Assembly: GCF_900497805.2 (NCBI RefSeq)
Contig: NW_020954610.1
Span: forward strand, 20,777,873-20,841,872
Length of the DNA: 64,000 bases
DNA from: Vombatus ursinus
Lineage: Eukaryota; Chordata; Mammalia; Diprotodontia; Vombatidae
Direction of reading: 5' to 3'
Below are positions 36,756-47,765 of this stretch, piece after piece. The position numbers and the translations under genes were made by a program. Each line of letters starts with the position of its first letter. The stretch's first letter is position 1. The notes under the pieces are model-generated. The model was given only the letters and a program-made list of their open reading frames with translations. It was not told the origin of the DNA and did no database searches.

Positions 36756-38469
36756 ATATTTGAATGCATGGTTTATTGAGTGCAGGCTGTTGTCATTATG
36801 ATATGAAAAACTCCCTATGTCAAAGTACGCAACTTGATTGACTCTAGCTTATCCAGGAGATTCCCAGACAGATCACTAACTGGCATGGGCCTGGCTTTCA
36901 GCAGGCTAAAATGATCATCTGATGAGAATTCTGGCTGCTCTGGTTCTGTCTGTTGTCTGGTATTCCTAAGGACACAGTCTACCCACCATCACCAATACAC
37001 CTGCATAAACAAAATACTTGAAATGGGTGCATTGTAGCTTTCAGCCTCATGTTATTTGGGCCTAAAGGAATCAAGGACTAGGTAAGTAGACTAGCTTAAG
37101 AGTTTAAAAAGTAGTTTGAGTCCCTTATACAGCAAATACTCTATCTCTCTAGGTCTCTGTGACCCAGTTTGTGGTGCATTTTCTCTTTATGGAAATAAAT
37201 TTCATTGAACAAGTGCTAATTAAATAGCAGACATCAATATATTACAGCTGCTGTTTCTGCTGCTGCTATGTTACTTTAATCCAAACTAGATAAAAAAAGT
37301 AACAATTTTTGCTTATCTCAATAAACTAAGCTCTCAATACTAGGTATTTGCAATGCAATTACAAATTAGCTGTGCAGTGGCTTTATCTTGGATCTGAATA
37401 TAGGAATGTCTTTATGAAATCAACGTCAACAGCACAAAGTTCAAAAGGAGATAAGGAAAAGAAAAACGGCAAAGACATGTAAGCATAGTCAAAATTGTCT
37501 CCTTCATCCTGTGGGGTATATGCATATCGCTTATTTGTTTATAAAATATTATAATAACCAATGATTATTTAATAATGTACTACTAATGTTATTAAAATTG
37601 ATAATATTAATAATGCTAATTTATTATTATTAATAATAACCCTCCAATCCACCATCATCGTTGTGACAGGGAAGTGGTTGTCAATGAAAAAATAAAGACA
37701 TGCCAAGTGTCTCAAGACCACTAAGTTGGTTGTAAAGTGCTAGATGAAAGCCTGAAATACTTTCCATTTGGGGGCTGATGACATTTCTGATTAGATTAGT
37801 ACCCCTAGCTAGTGTGATGGTGAAACTGATTCTATGAATCTAAGAAATAGATGGGGTAGCACAGAAAGTGTTATAGAAAGGCCCTATTATATCATGATGA
37901 TCAACATGACATTGAAGACAGAAGAGCACGGGGTGATTGACTTTTCATGTTGTCAGACTACAAGAAGGCAAAATACATTAGAACAAATGAGAAATATCAA
38001 TAATCCACCTATTAGAAATGCTTCAGTACAGAAGAGACTGAATACTAAAGTGGCAAACCATAAGTGTACATGAAATGAGATAAAGACATGGATACTTTCA
38101 TTATGCACCAGTACATTATGCACCATAACAAAACTGGAAAGATATCTCACTAATTTCAGAGAAGGGCTTTATCGTTCTTTCATGAACAGTAACCTGAGCT
38201 CCAAAGCACAAAACAATTTTAATACCCAACAGTTAAGAAAAGTGATTATTTTTCCATTATATTAATAACCAATTATTAAATTAAGATTGAGGTTTTTCAT
38301 TTCTGTTTCCTTATTCAAGGACCAGTCCTTGTAGGTCATTGAAACTCTCTGAAGGGCAAGGCAAATAGATGAGATTGGCCTAAACTTCAGGGTACATGCT
38401 CCATGATCTTAAGCAGAACCCACCCAACTAGGGGGTCTTACTTCTGTTTAGAATTATCTACAGAATCTA
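36756..38469. other. Unassigned non-coding stretch
   Basis: No repeat family is recognised. AT-rich microsatellite-like sequence (TAATAT units) lies at about 37535-37650. A 79-codon frame at 37834-38073 has no recognisable features. Confidence 0.45.
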
Positions 38470-38990
38470 ATCTTAAGGTGAATTTTTGTTCTTAGGAAAT
38501 AAGCCCATGTCATTGTACCGCACCCCCCCCATTGCAAGTCTAGAGGAACTCAGCTCATGAAGGAGAAAATCAACCAGAGTGGTCCAGATAGAGATGGATT
38601 CCTTTGTCCAGATTGCTGAAAGTGGTGAGTCTTATGATCAAGTCACATTCTCAGCAGGAGGAACTAACGACTTTTAGGTCACCTCCTCTTTAATATGTCT
38701 ACCCTCTCATTAATTGTTCACCAATAAGGTGATTTACACCTGCCAAGGGTGCCTCCTTTTTCAAAGATATTTAAGCATTTGGAAATCTCCATGGTTTTCT
38801 CTTTGGTTACTGAGAGAGACCACTGACCATCAATTTAATGATTATCAACTAGCCTAATTAATACATTGATTATTAATTACCCAGAAACACTATCTCTCAG
38901 GGTTTTCATTTGTCTCACAGTTCAGAGGAAACATATAAAACAATTTCGATCCTGTGGTGATGGAAGACACAATATTTTTAAGATAAGTAG
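38470..38990 (+). mobile_element. Possible LTR-like segment (low confidence)
   Basis: The order of a TATA-like 'agatatttaagcat' (about 38765), a downstream 'ctgagagagaccactgacc' and a later 'actatctctcagggttttc' is reminiscent of marsupial endogenous-retrovirus LTR sequence. No internal region or paired copy is seen. It would be old and solitary. A poly-C run (9 nt) lies at 38522-38530. Confidence 0.25.
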
Positions 38991-39841
38991 CAATTTTGAT
39001 AGAATTTCAGATATGTGCATCTACTGACACTAGGCTGACTCAGAATGTTTGTCTTGGCCAGACAAAACCATACTTAGCTGGTTTCTACACTTACAGTCAA
39101 CTATCAGTCACTTGAGAACAAAGTTTGCTTCATATACATTTGTTTCATGGTTCATTGCTCCCTTCTTATGTTTCTAATTCTGTGTTGTTGTTGTTGTTTT
39201 TTTTAAGACTTAACATTACTTCAGGGAAGTGTGCAGACATTATATTTCTTCAAGAGGATTCTTTGATGACTTGTTAGAGGTATTTCAGTGGCTATTGGAG
39301 TGGAGAAGCCAAGCATTTGAAGATCACTCAAACTCATAGTGAAACAGGTTCAGTTGTTTCAAACAAAACACAAGATATGTGGTTGAAAATGGAAAAACTT
39401 CAAGAACTGAACCTATTGATGCCAAATAACCTAATTAATTCACTCTATCCCCTTCCTCCACAAATAAGCAAAAGCCTTCAGAGGGACCTAGCAAATGGAG
39501 AGGTTGTTATTTATTCTTCTACAATGTGGTGTATGCTTCTTGAAGTTGGAAGGAAAACAATGCCAATTTTTAAAAAATTCTTAATGTTTGTTATGAAAAA
39601 TGAATCATCATGACCATAGCAATACAATGATTGGAAGAGTGAAGATGAGTAAAACTGTAATTCTGTTGGTAAAATTCTTTTTATAAAGTCAATTACATAC
39701 CAAAACTATTGTCAGAAGCAGTTTAGGTGAGTTTGTAAGATCTTGGTGTCTTCATCAGACTAGAAAACATTACCTTAAAAATATTTTAGGGACATTTTTA
39801 TGGTTTAAGAGACTTGCTATTCACATTAAGATAGATAGATG
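38991..39841. other. Unassigned non-coding stretch
   Basis: A (TTG)n patch occurs at about 39183-39198. A 98-codon open frame (39317-39613, plus) has no recognisable domain and no exon signals. It is noted but not called. Confidence 0.45.
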
Positions 39842-40684
39842 GTATGGGAGCCAAGACAACAGAGTGAGAAGAGAGTCACTCACACTCTCCTTTACTGACC
39901 TCTAAAAACTCAGAAAATATCACTCCAGGAAAAACCCTGGAATAACTAAGCCAGCAGAAGGATGGGGTGCAGCAGTCTTTTAACCTAGGAAGCTTAGGGG
40001 ATTAATGAGAAAGGTCCCTCTTACTCTGGTGAAATGGGAGCAGTACAGGATATGAGATGTCCCAGCAAGTCAGCAACAAGCACCTCATCAGCAATTCATC
40101 GGGAGATCCTGAGAGCCAGGGTGGTGCAGCAGGCAACCACAAACTCCAAGACCCCCTGAGTTCCTTGGCACAGATAGGAAAACCGGTAGACTCCAACAGC
40201 CAAACCTCCCTGTGCTTCAGCACAACTCCAGGAAGAACAACTCCATGCAGGTAGGAATCCTCCAGCAGCCAAACATTCTGCTATTTCAGATCTGTCATCC
40301 TCCAGGGGTCAGATGCCCCTCCACCTTGAGAAGTTCAGTGTTGCTGACTGTAGCTCAGCACCAGGTAAGCTTCCAGACCTCAGGCCCCAGCACACAAAGC
40401 CAATGGTCAGGTCCTAGGACCCCAGCACAAGAAGTTTGGGTCAGTGCACCCTGTACTACAACAGGAGAGCGCAACATTAAAAGTCAGGAAAGAGGCAAAA
40501 ATCATGAACAAAAAGCAGAAATGAATAATGACTATAAATTCTATTATGGGGACAGGGAAGATCAAAGCACAAATTCAGAAGAGGAAAACATTGTCGATAT
40601 ACTGACATCTGAAACCTCAAAGGGGAATATGAACTGGTCTAAAGCCCAAAAAACCTTCTTGGAAGAGCTCTATAAGGATTTTAA

Positions 40685-40697
40685 AAGTCAAATAACA
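40685..40697. repeat. Target-site duplication, left copy (HAL1-2)
   Basis: 'aaaagtcaaataa' matches 43587-43599 ('aaaaggcaaataa') at 12 of 13 positions. Removing the insert restores ORF1 sequence of the host L1 in the order seen at 63.85 kb ('aaaagtcaaataagagaggt'). Confidence 0.9.
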
Positions 40698-43586
40698 GGG
40701 GGCGGAGCCAAGATGGCAGAGTAAAAGCAGTGACTTGCTTGAGCTTTCTCCCAAACCCCTCCAAATACCTGTAAAAAATGGTTCTAAACAAATTCTAAAT
40801 CAGCAAAACCCACAAAAAACAGAGTGAAACAAATTTTCAGCCAAAGACAGCCTGGATGGTTGATCAGAAAGGTATATGTCATCGGGCAGGGAGAGGAGCA
40901 CAGTTCGGCTTGGGCACGCAGGCAAAACAGGCCTCAGCGAATCAGGAACAGGCCTCAGAGGACTGAATCACATGCAGCTGTGGCAGTTTCCTGATGTCTA
41001 AACCTATGAACACCAAAGACAATTTAGAAGGTCAGTGGGAAAAGACTGTGACTGCACTGAGACTGAGAAGCTTGGTCATAGCCCCAGTCCCTGAGCGCGA
41101 ACCTGGGGCGGTGGCTGCTTTTGGAGCTTCCAGCCCACAGACTGAGGAGGAATCAGGTGGCTGATCAGAGAGAGATTCCAGGGATCTCTTTGCCAGTGCT
41201 GAGGCAGGAATCTCTTGCTTTGCCCGTGTTTGGATCTGGGTCACAGTTCTAGGTGGCAGTCCTGGGGCAAGGAGGAGTGCTGACGTGGTGAAGCTTGTAG
41301 TGGTGGTGGACAGGGAATCCTCCTCACAGTTCCAAGGCAGAAAAGAGTGCTTGTGGTCACTTATAGATGACAGCACAGGTCAGGAAAGGAGTAAACAACT
41401 CACCCCTTATCATATAAAGTTGGAAGAACTGAAAATTTTTAGGTCCTTAGAAGTATCTCTGAAAACAGCTGCACAAAACCCCCGAAGCTCGGGACAATAC
41501 ATTCTCAACACTGGAAGCAGACCCCTACCTTAACAAAGAGTTTAAAACTCAAGAAATTGACTGGGATCATGAACAAAGGTGCAAAAAAAGTCAGACCATA
41601 GAATGTTTCTTTGGTAACAAAGAAGATCAAAACATACAACCAGAAGAAGACAACAAAGGCAAAGCTCCTACATCCAAAGCCTCCAAGAAAAATGTGAATC
41701 AGTCCCAGGCCATGGAGGAGCTCAAAAAGGATTTTGAGAAACAAGAGAAGTAGAGGAAAAACTGGGAAGAGAAATGAGAGTGATGCAAGAAAATAACACC
41801 TTAAAAAACAGCCTAACCCAAATGGCAAAAGAGGCCCATAAAGTCAATGAGGAGAAGAATGCCCTAAAAAGCAAAATTGGCCAAAAGGAAAAGGAAGTCC
41901 AAAAGATAACTGAAGAAAATACTTCCTTAAAAATTAGAATAGAGCAATTGGAAGGTAGTGACTTCATGAGAAATCAAGACACTGTAAAACAAATCCAAAA
42001 CAATGAAAAAATAGAACAGAATGTGAAATCCGTCATTGGAAAAACAACCGATCTGGAAAATAGATCCAGGAGAGATCATTTAAAAATTATTGGACTGTCT
42101 GAAAGCCATGATCAAAAAAAGAGCCTAGACATCATCTTCCAAGAAATTATCTAGAGAAACTGTCTTGATATTTTAGAACCAGAGGACAAAATAGAAATTG
42201 AAAGAATCCACCAATCACCTCCTGGAATAGATCCCCAAAGGAAAACTCCTAGGAATATTGTAGCCAAATTCCAGAGTTCCCAGGTCAAAGAGAAACTATT
42301 GCAAGCAGCCAGAATGAAACAATTCAAGTATTGTAGAAACACAATCAAGATAGCACAAGATTTAGTAGCTTCTACATTAAGGGACTGCAGGGCATGGAGT
42401 ATGATATTCCAGAGGGCAAAGGAGATAGGATTACAACCAAGAATCACCTATCCAGCAAAACTAAGTATAATCCTTTAGGGGAAAAAATAGACATTCAGTG
42501 AAATAGAGGACTTTCAAACATTCTTGATGGAAAGACCAGAGCTGAATAGAAAATTTGACTTTCAAATACAACAATCAAGTAAAACATGGAAGAGGTAAAC
42601 AGGAAAGAGAAATTAAAAGAGATTTATTAAGGTTGAACTGTTTACATTCCTGCATGGAAAAGATGATATTTTTAACTCATGAGACCTTTGTCAGTATTAG
42701 GGTAGTTGGAGAGAAAAAATTACATGTATAGATAGATTGATAGATAGTGGGCACAGGGTGAGTTGAAGATGAATAGGTGATATCTGGAGAATAAAATTAA
42801 GGGGTGAGAGAGCTTTATAGTGGGAGAAGGAGAAAGGGAGAGGTAGAATGGGGTAAATGATCTCACCTAAAACAGACAAGAAAAGCTTTTTACAGTGGAG
42901 GCGAAACAGAGCAAGATAAGAGGGAATGAGTGAATCTTATTCTCATAGGATTTGGCTTAAGGAGATAAAACATACACACTCAATTGGGTATAGAAATTTA
43001 AGTTATCCAACAGCAAAATGGGGGGGAAGGTGACAAGAGAGCAAGGGGATGATAGAGGGGAGGGCAGATTGGGGGATGGGGTAATCAGAAGCAAACACTT
43101 CTGAGGAGAGACAGGGTTAAAAGAGAGAACAGAATAAATAGGGGGCAGGATAGGATTAATGGAAATATATTTAGTTTTTCACAACATGACTACTATGGAT
43201 GTGTTTTGCATGACTACACATGTATAACCTGTATTGATTTGCTTGTCTTTTCAATGAGGGTGGGTGGAGAGGGAGGAAGGGAGAAAATTTGGAGCCCAAA
43301 GTTTTAAAAACATATGTTTAAAAAATTGTTTTCACATGCAACTGGGAAATAAGAAATACAAGAAATGGGGTATAGAAATCTATCCCGCCCTACAGGAAAA
43401 TAGAAGGGGAAGGGGATAAAAGAAGGGGAGGAAAGATATAAGTGAGGGCAGATTAGGCGAAAGGGTATTTGGAACGCATGCCATCTTGGGGTGGGGGTAG
43501 GGGCGAGATGGGGAAAAATTTGGAACTCAAAATCTTGTGGAAGTGAATATTGAAAACTAAAAATAAGTAAATTTTAAAAATTTTTA
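40698..43586 (+). mobile_element. HAL1-2: half-L1 element lacking ORF2, long 3' end, with TSD
   Basis: It starts 'cagggggcggagccaagatg' and shows a 5' UTR (to 41568), ORF1 (41569-42598), a purine-rich spacer (42600-43165), a first 3' UTR block ('cttttcaatgagggtggg') and an extra block of about 250 bp. That block ends 'gaatattgaaaactaaaaat', the standard marsupial L1 3' terminus. There is no ORF2. It is longer at its 3' end than HAL1-1, which stops after the first block. Confidence 0.93.
41569..42598 (+). pseudogene. HAL1-2 ORF1 (L1 ORF1p-like), nearly continuous C-terminal two thirds
   Basis: The N-terminal part (41569-41770) is frame-broken. From 41774 one frame runs through the coiled coil ('NSLTQMAKEAHKVNEEKN'), the RRM ('HLKIIGLSESHDQKKSLDII', 'PRNIVAKFQSSQVKEKLLQA') and the C-terminal domain ('AWSMIFQRAKEIGLQPRITY', 'PAKLSIIL', 'FSEIEDFQTFLMERPELNRK') to a stop at 42598, with only a few internal stops. 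The best preserved ORF1 in the window, it serves as reference for the others. Confidence 0.9.
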
Positions 43587-43599
43587 AAAAGGCAAATAA
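43587..43599. repeat. Target-site duplication, right copy (HAL1-2)
   Basis: It is the partner of 40685-40697 with one mismatch, directly after the A-rich end of HAL1-2. Confidence 0.88.
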
Positions 43600-44940
43600 G
43601 AGAGGTAGAAGAAAACTAGGAAAAAAAATGAGAGGTGAACAAGAAAAAGTGAACAGTTTAGAAAAGGAAGGACAAAAATTGATTGTAGAAAGCAAGTCCC
43701 TAAAAAGTAGAAGTGGTCATATAGAAAAGGAGGCACCAAAACTCACTGAACAGAAACACTCCTTAAAAAGTAAAATGGGCCAAAAGGAAAAGAAGGTATA
43801 AAATCTAACTGAAGAAAACAATTCATTAATAATTAGAACTGGGCAAGTAGAAGCTAATGACTCAGTGAGACATCAAGAATCAGTCAAACAAAATCAAAAG
43901 AATGAAGAAATGGGAAAAATGTAAAATATGTAAAATATCTCATTGGAAAAACAAATGACCTGGAAAATAGATTGAGGAGAGAGAATTTAGGCATTATTGG
44001 TTTACCTGAAACTCATGATGGAAAAAAGAGCTTGGGCAGCATATTTCAATAAAGCATCAAGGAAAACTACCCTGAGTTCCTAGAACCAGAGGGTAAAATA
44101 GTCATCAATAGAATCCACTAATCATCTCATGAAAGAGAATCCAAATTGAAAACGCCAAGGAATATTGTAGCCAAATTTTAGAATTCTCAAGTCAAAGAGA
44201 AAATACTGCAAGCAGCCAGAAAGAAACAATTTAAATATCATGGAACCACAGTCAAGATTACACAGGACATTGCAGCTTCTACATAAAAGATTGAGGGCTT
44301 GAAATATTATATACCAAAGGCAAAGAAGTTTGGATTACAACCAACCCAGCAAAATTGAGCATAACCATTTAGGGGAGGAGATAGACATTCAAAGAAGTAG
44401 GGTACTTTCAAATTTTCCTGATGAAAATACCATAGCTCAACAGGAAATTTGATCTTCAAATACAAGATTCCAGACAGGCATAAAAAGGTAAACAGGAAAG
44501 AAAACAACAACAACAACAACATGTTATTTAATAAGGGCAAACTGTTTACTTCCATACATGGGAAAATGATACTTGTAACTCTTGAGAACTGTATCTTTAT
44601 TATGACATTTAGGGGTATACATAGACAGAGGGCATTGGAATAAGTTGACTTGGGAGTGATGATACAAAATCTAATTAAGTAGTGAAAAGGGATTGCATGG
44701 TGAGAAGAGGAAAGAAGGATGCAGAAAAGGGTAAATTACATCACATGAAGAGGCACAAAGACCTATTATAGTAGAGGCAAAGAAGGCAGGGGAGATGAGC
44801 ATTGTTTGAACTTTACTCTCATCAGATTTGGCTCAAAGAGAAAATAGGTATAGAAATCTAACTTACCCTATAGGAAGCAGGAGGAGAAAGAAAAGGGAAG
44901 GGGTGATAGAAGGGAGGGCAGATTGAAGGATGTGGTGATC

Positions 44941-44955
44941 AAAAGCAAAACTCTA
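44941..44955. repeat. Target-site duplication, left copy (HAL1-3)
   Basis: 'aaaagcaaaactcta' is repeated exactly at 46220-46234. It flanks a 5'-truncated HAL1 in the spacer of the sense L1. Confidence 0.96.
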
Positions 44956-45196
44956 ATAACACAAGATTTAGCAGTTTCTACATTAAGGGACTGCACGGCA
45001 TGGAATATAATATTCCAGAGGGCAAAGGAGATAAGACTACAACCAAGAGTCACCTACCCAGCAAAACTGAGTATAATCCTTCAGGAGAAAAAATGGACAT
45101 TCAGTGAAATAGAGGACTTTCAAACATTCTTGATGAAAAGACCAGAGCTGAATAGAAAATTTGACTTTCAAATACAAGACTCAAGTGGAACATGAA
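44956..45196 (+). pseudogene. HAL1-3 ORF1 C-terminal domain fragment
   Basis: The frame is open through 'TQDLAVSTLRDCTAWNII', 'FQRAKEIRLQPRVTYPAKL', 'SIILQEKKWTFSEIEDFQTF' and 'LMKRPELNRKFDFQIQDSSG' to a stop at 45195. This is the last about 80 residues of ORF1p, uninterrupted, suggesting a fairly recent insertion. It has no start codon of its own. Confidence 0.9.
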
Positions 45197-45345
45197 GAGG
45201 TAAGCAGGAAAGAGAACTCATAAGAGACTTATTAAGATTGAACTGTTTACATTCCTGCATGGAAAGATGATATTTGTAACTCATGAGACCTTTGTTAGTA
45301 TTAGGGTAGTTGGAGGGAAAAAAAATTATATGTATGTATATATAA

Positions 45346-45347
<2 letters not shown>

Positions 45348-45405
<58 letters not shown>
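45348..45405. repeat. (GA)n microsatellite within HAL1-3
   Basis: An uninterrupted GA run of about 58 bp sits where HAL1-1 and HAL1-2 have 'gaaggatagatagagga'-like sequence. It therefore grew from a short purine or GATA seed after insertion. Confidence 0.97.
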
Positions 45406-45406
<1 letters not shown>

Positions 45407-46219
45407 ACAGGGTGAGTTGATCTGGAGAATAAAATTAAGGGGTGAGAGAGGATTATACTAGGAGGAGAAAGGGAGAGGTAGAATGGGGTAAATTATCTCA
45501 CAAAAAAACAAAAAAGAAAAGGCTCTTACAGTAGAAGGGAAACAGGGGAAGGTGAGAGGGAATAAGTGAATCTTATTCTCATAGGATTTGACTTAAAGAG
45601 GGAATAACATACATACGCAACTGGGTATGGAAATTTATCTTATAGGAAAATGGGGGGGAAGGGGACAAGAGAGTAGGAGGATGATATAAAGGAGAAAAGA
45701 TTGGGAAAGGGGGTAATTAGAAACAAATACTTCTGATGAGGGACAGGGTCAAAAGAAAGAATAAAATAAATGTGGGGGGTAGGATAGGATTAAGGGAAAT
45801 ATACTTAGTTTTTTTCAGCATGTCTACTATGGAAGTGTTTTGCATAACTGCACATGTATAACCTATATTGAGTTGCTTGCCTTTTCAATGAAGGTGGGTG
45901 GGGAGAGAGGGAGAAAATTTGGAACCCAAAGTTTTAAAAACACATGTTTAAAAAAATGTTTTCACATGCAACTGGGAAATAAGAAATATAGGAAATGGGG
46001 TACAGAAATCTATCCTGCCTTACAGGAAAATAGAAAGGGAAGGGGATAAAAGAAGTGGGGGAGAGATAGAAGGGAAGGCAGACTAGGGGAAGGAGTATTC
46101 AGAATACATGCTATCTTGGGGTGGGGGAGGGGTGAGATGGGGTGAAAATTTGGAACTCAATCTTGTGTAAGTAAATGTTGAAAACTAAAAATAAATAAAT
46201 TTGTTAAAAAAACTAAAAA

Positions 46220-46234
46220 AAAAGCAAAACTCTA
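46220..46234. repeat. Target-site duplication, right copy (HAL1-3)
   Basis: It is an exact match to 44941-44955, following the poly-A end of HAL1-3. Confidence 0.96.
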
Positions 46235-46304
46235 GTGAGGAGGGAAAGGGAAAAAGAAGAGGGAAAAGCATAAGTAGTGGGGGGATAGGATAGACAGAAA
46301 GATT

Positions 46305-46540
46305 CAGTAATACTAACTGTAAATGTGAATGGGATGAACTCTCTCATCAATGGAAACAGATAGCAGAGTGGATTAAAAAATAGAATTCTACAATATGTTG
46401 TTTACAAGAAACACACTTGAAGCAGAGGGATACACACAGAATAAAGGTAAAAGACTGGAGTAGAATACATTATGCTTCAGCTGAAATTAAAAAAAAAAAG
46501 GATAGGTAACAATCCTGATCTCGGACAAAGGCCTGGTGAT
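46305..46540 (+). pseudogene. ORF2 endonuclease N-terminus of the sense L1, broken
   Basis: Translation blocks 'LTVNVNGMNSLINGNR', 'ILQYVVYKKHT' (cognate of 'ICCLQETHL') and a shifted 'NNPDLGQ' (cognate of 'ILISDK') correspond to the first about 75 residues of L1 ORF2p, the APE-type endonuclease. The family's conserved Asn-Gly and Glu-Thr-His region is altered. Stops and a frameshift are present, and the sequence stops at 46540. Confidence 0.8.
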
Positions 46541-46554
46541 GGAAGATAGGATGT

Positions 46555-46660
46555 CATGTGGGAAGCACAGCAAGAAGGTCATTTGTGGGGATCATAAGAT
46601 GAGAAAGGGAGTGTAATGTGTACTGGGACTGGGAAAGGAGGAAGGTGGTTCTTCTCCATG
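46555..46660 (-). mobile_element. L2 LINE 3' UTR fragment, antisense (tentative)
   Basis: 'gaagcacagcaagaaggtca' then 'gggatcataagatgagaaag' and 'gtaatgtgtactgggactgg' follow the pattern of the antisense L2 around 'ggaacagcaagaaggccag'. It is short and diverged. Confidence 0.5.
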
Positions 46661-47400
46661 GTGCAATTGTTATGGCTATCATGTTCTCTATGATAGGAAT
46701 CCTAATTCTCATGGTAGCCAGCTTTCACTTCAGATGCTATTCTACAATAGTAACCTGGAGATTCTTAGAGTCTCATGATTTAGGTACATTGGCATTGGAT
46801 AGTAATATTATTGCTAATGATTGTATCATAGATAACTTATCATAAACCATCACGATTGCATACTCCTAGCCTTAGAGAAGACAAGACATGAACCAAAAGA
46901 CTAAGGTGTTCTGCCCTCTGATCCAAGGATCAGATTTATATACAACATTAATTAGGAGAGTTCAGTCATTACTACAATATTTCCTCCACCAAACTATGGG
47001 TAACTTAATGAACTACCATTTCTGAATGAGAAGAAAAAAGTAATCATAACATAGAAACCTTCACAATATAGTGGTTAGTCACATGTGTTTTTTTTTTCCT
47101 TCTCACTGTTATAAAAAAAATTGTTATTGGATCTATGATTTCTGTTATTTTATTAAGCCCTCATGGAAATAGCAGATTATAGCAGATCTCATTTTAATGA
47201 ATTTTCAAATCACATGAAAAGCTTCAGCAGCTTCTTCAGACTTTATTGTGGACTCCTTGCAACAATTTTATGTGATAGAACATTGCATCATTTAATGCTT
47301 CCCCAATAATTTAATTATCATTTTAACCTTTTGGACTGGGTCTGTGATTTCATCTGTATGGGGAATTCCTATATGGGAGTAAAAACTCCCTTCATCAGTA
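46661..47400. other. Unassigned non-coding stretch
   Basis: No family is recognised. A 75-codon frame at 46618-46845 includes a hydrophobic run but has no known domain or exon context. Confidence 0.45.
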
Positions 47401-47404
47401 CATA

Positions 47405-47612
47405 TTTGAGAAAACTTGGTGGTATAGTGGATACAGCATCAAATTTGAAGTCAAGGACTTGAATTCAAATCTTGCCTCAGCACAGTATTAGCTCTGGGAT
47501 CCTAAATAAGTTACTTAACTTTTTTAAGCCTCATTTTCCTCCTCTGCAAAATGAAGATATACTCTTTAAAAACCTTAAAGCATTATATAAATACTGGTAG
47601 TTATCTGCAACT
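47405..47612 (+). mobile_element. MIR/THER1-type SINE, sense
   Basis: Head 'ggtggtatagtggatacagc', 'tgaattcaaatcttgcctca', core 'cctcattttcctcctctgca' and tail 'taaagcattatataaatac' are in sense order. Confidence 0.8.
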
Positions 47613-47619
47613 TATGGAG

Positions 47620-47765
47620 TTAGACAATAGGTTAGGGCACTAAAAATTTCAGTGGCATGCCCACAATTACACAGGTAATATGTGTTAGAAGCAGAATTAA
47701 AAAGAAAAAGTCTTCCAGACTTCGGGTCTGACCTTCTTTTCTATCCATTGTGCCAACTACTTCTC
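47620..47765 (-). mobile_element. MIR-class SINE fragment, antisense
   Basis: 'ggcatgcccacaattacaca' and 'cttttctatccattgtgcca' are the complement of the tRNA-derived head. It is tail-to-tail with the preceding sense copy. Confidence 0.6.

Larger units (their letters stand above)
40500..44480 (+). pseudogene. ORF1 of the sense L1, interrupted by HAL1-2 and degenerate
   Basis: The N-terminal part before the insertion reads 'NNDYKFYYGDREDQSTNS' and 'WSKAQKTFLEELYKDFKSQI' (to 40697). After HAL1-2 the coiled coil resumes at 43587 ('KSLKSRSGHIEKEAP'-like), then the RRM and C-terminal domain ('LGIIGLPETHDGKKSLGSIF', 'TPRNIVAKF', 'NSQVKEKILQAARKKQFKY', 'TVKITQDIAAST'), ending near 44480. The same N-terminal sequence lies in the L1 at 63.7 kb. 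It has multiple stops besides the insertion. Confidence 0.87.
44956..46219 (+). mobile_element. HAL1-3: 5'-truncated HAL1 with TSD
   Basis: It begins inside the ORF1 C-terminal domain ('ataacacaagatttagcag'), as expected from incomplete reverse transcription. It then has the spacer, the 3' UTR block ('ccttttcaatgaaggtgg') and the long terminal block ending 'gttgaaaactaaaaataaat'. It has the same spacer-to-3' UTR junction as the other two copies (near 45800), so the loss of ORF2 predates all three insertions. Confidence 0.93.
39842..46540 (+). mobile_element. Sense L1 LINE (5' UTR to ORF2 endonuclease) with two nested HAL1 insertions
   Basis: The 5' start 'gtatgggagccaagacaaca' is close to the 5' end of the L1 at 63.0 kb. 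The L1 sequence is 39842-40697, 43587-44955 and 46220-46540; HAL1-2 and HAL1-3 occupy the gaps. It holds the 5' UTR, a broken ORF1, the spacer and the first part of ORF2, then stops abruptly at 46540 without a poly-A tail. The 3' portion was lost by deletion or rearrangement. Confidence 0.9.

Noticed and set aside
39317-39613. 98-codon open frame considered as a possible exon or small gene
   Set aside because: It has no recognisable domain, no convincing splice sites or neighbours, and its length is within chance for AT-rich DNA scanned over 64 kb.
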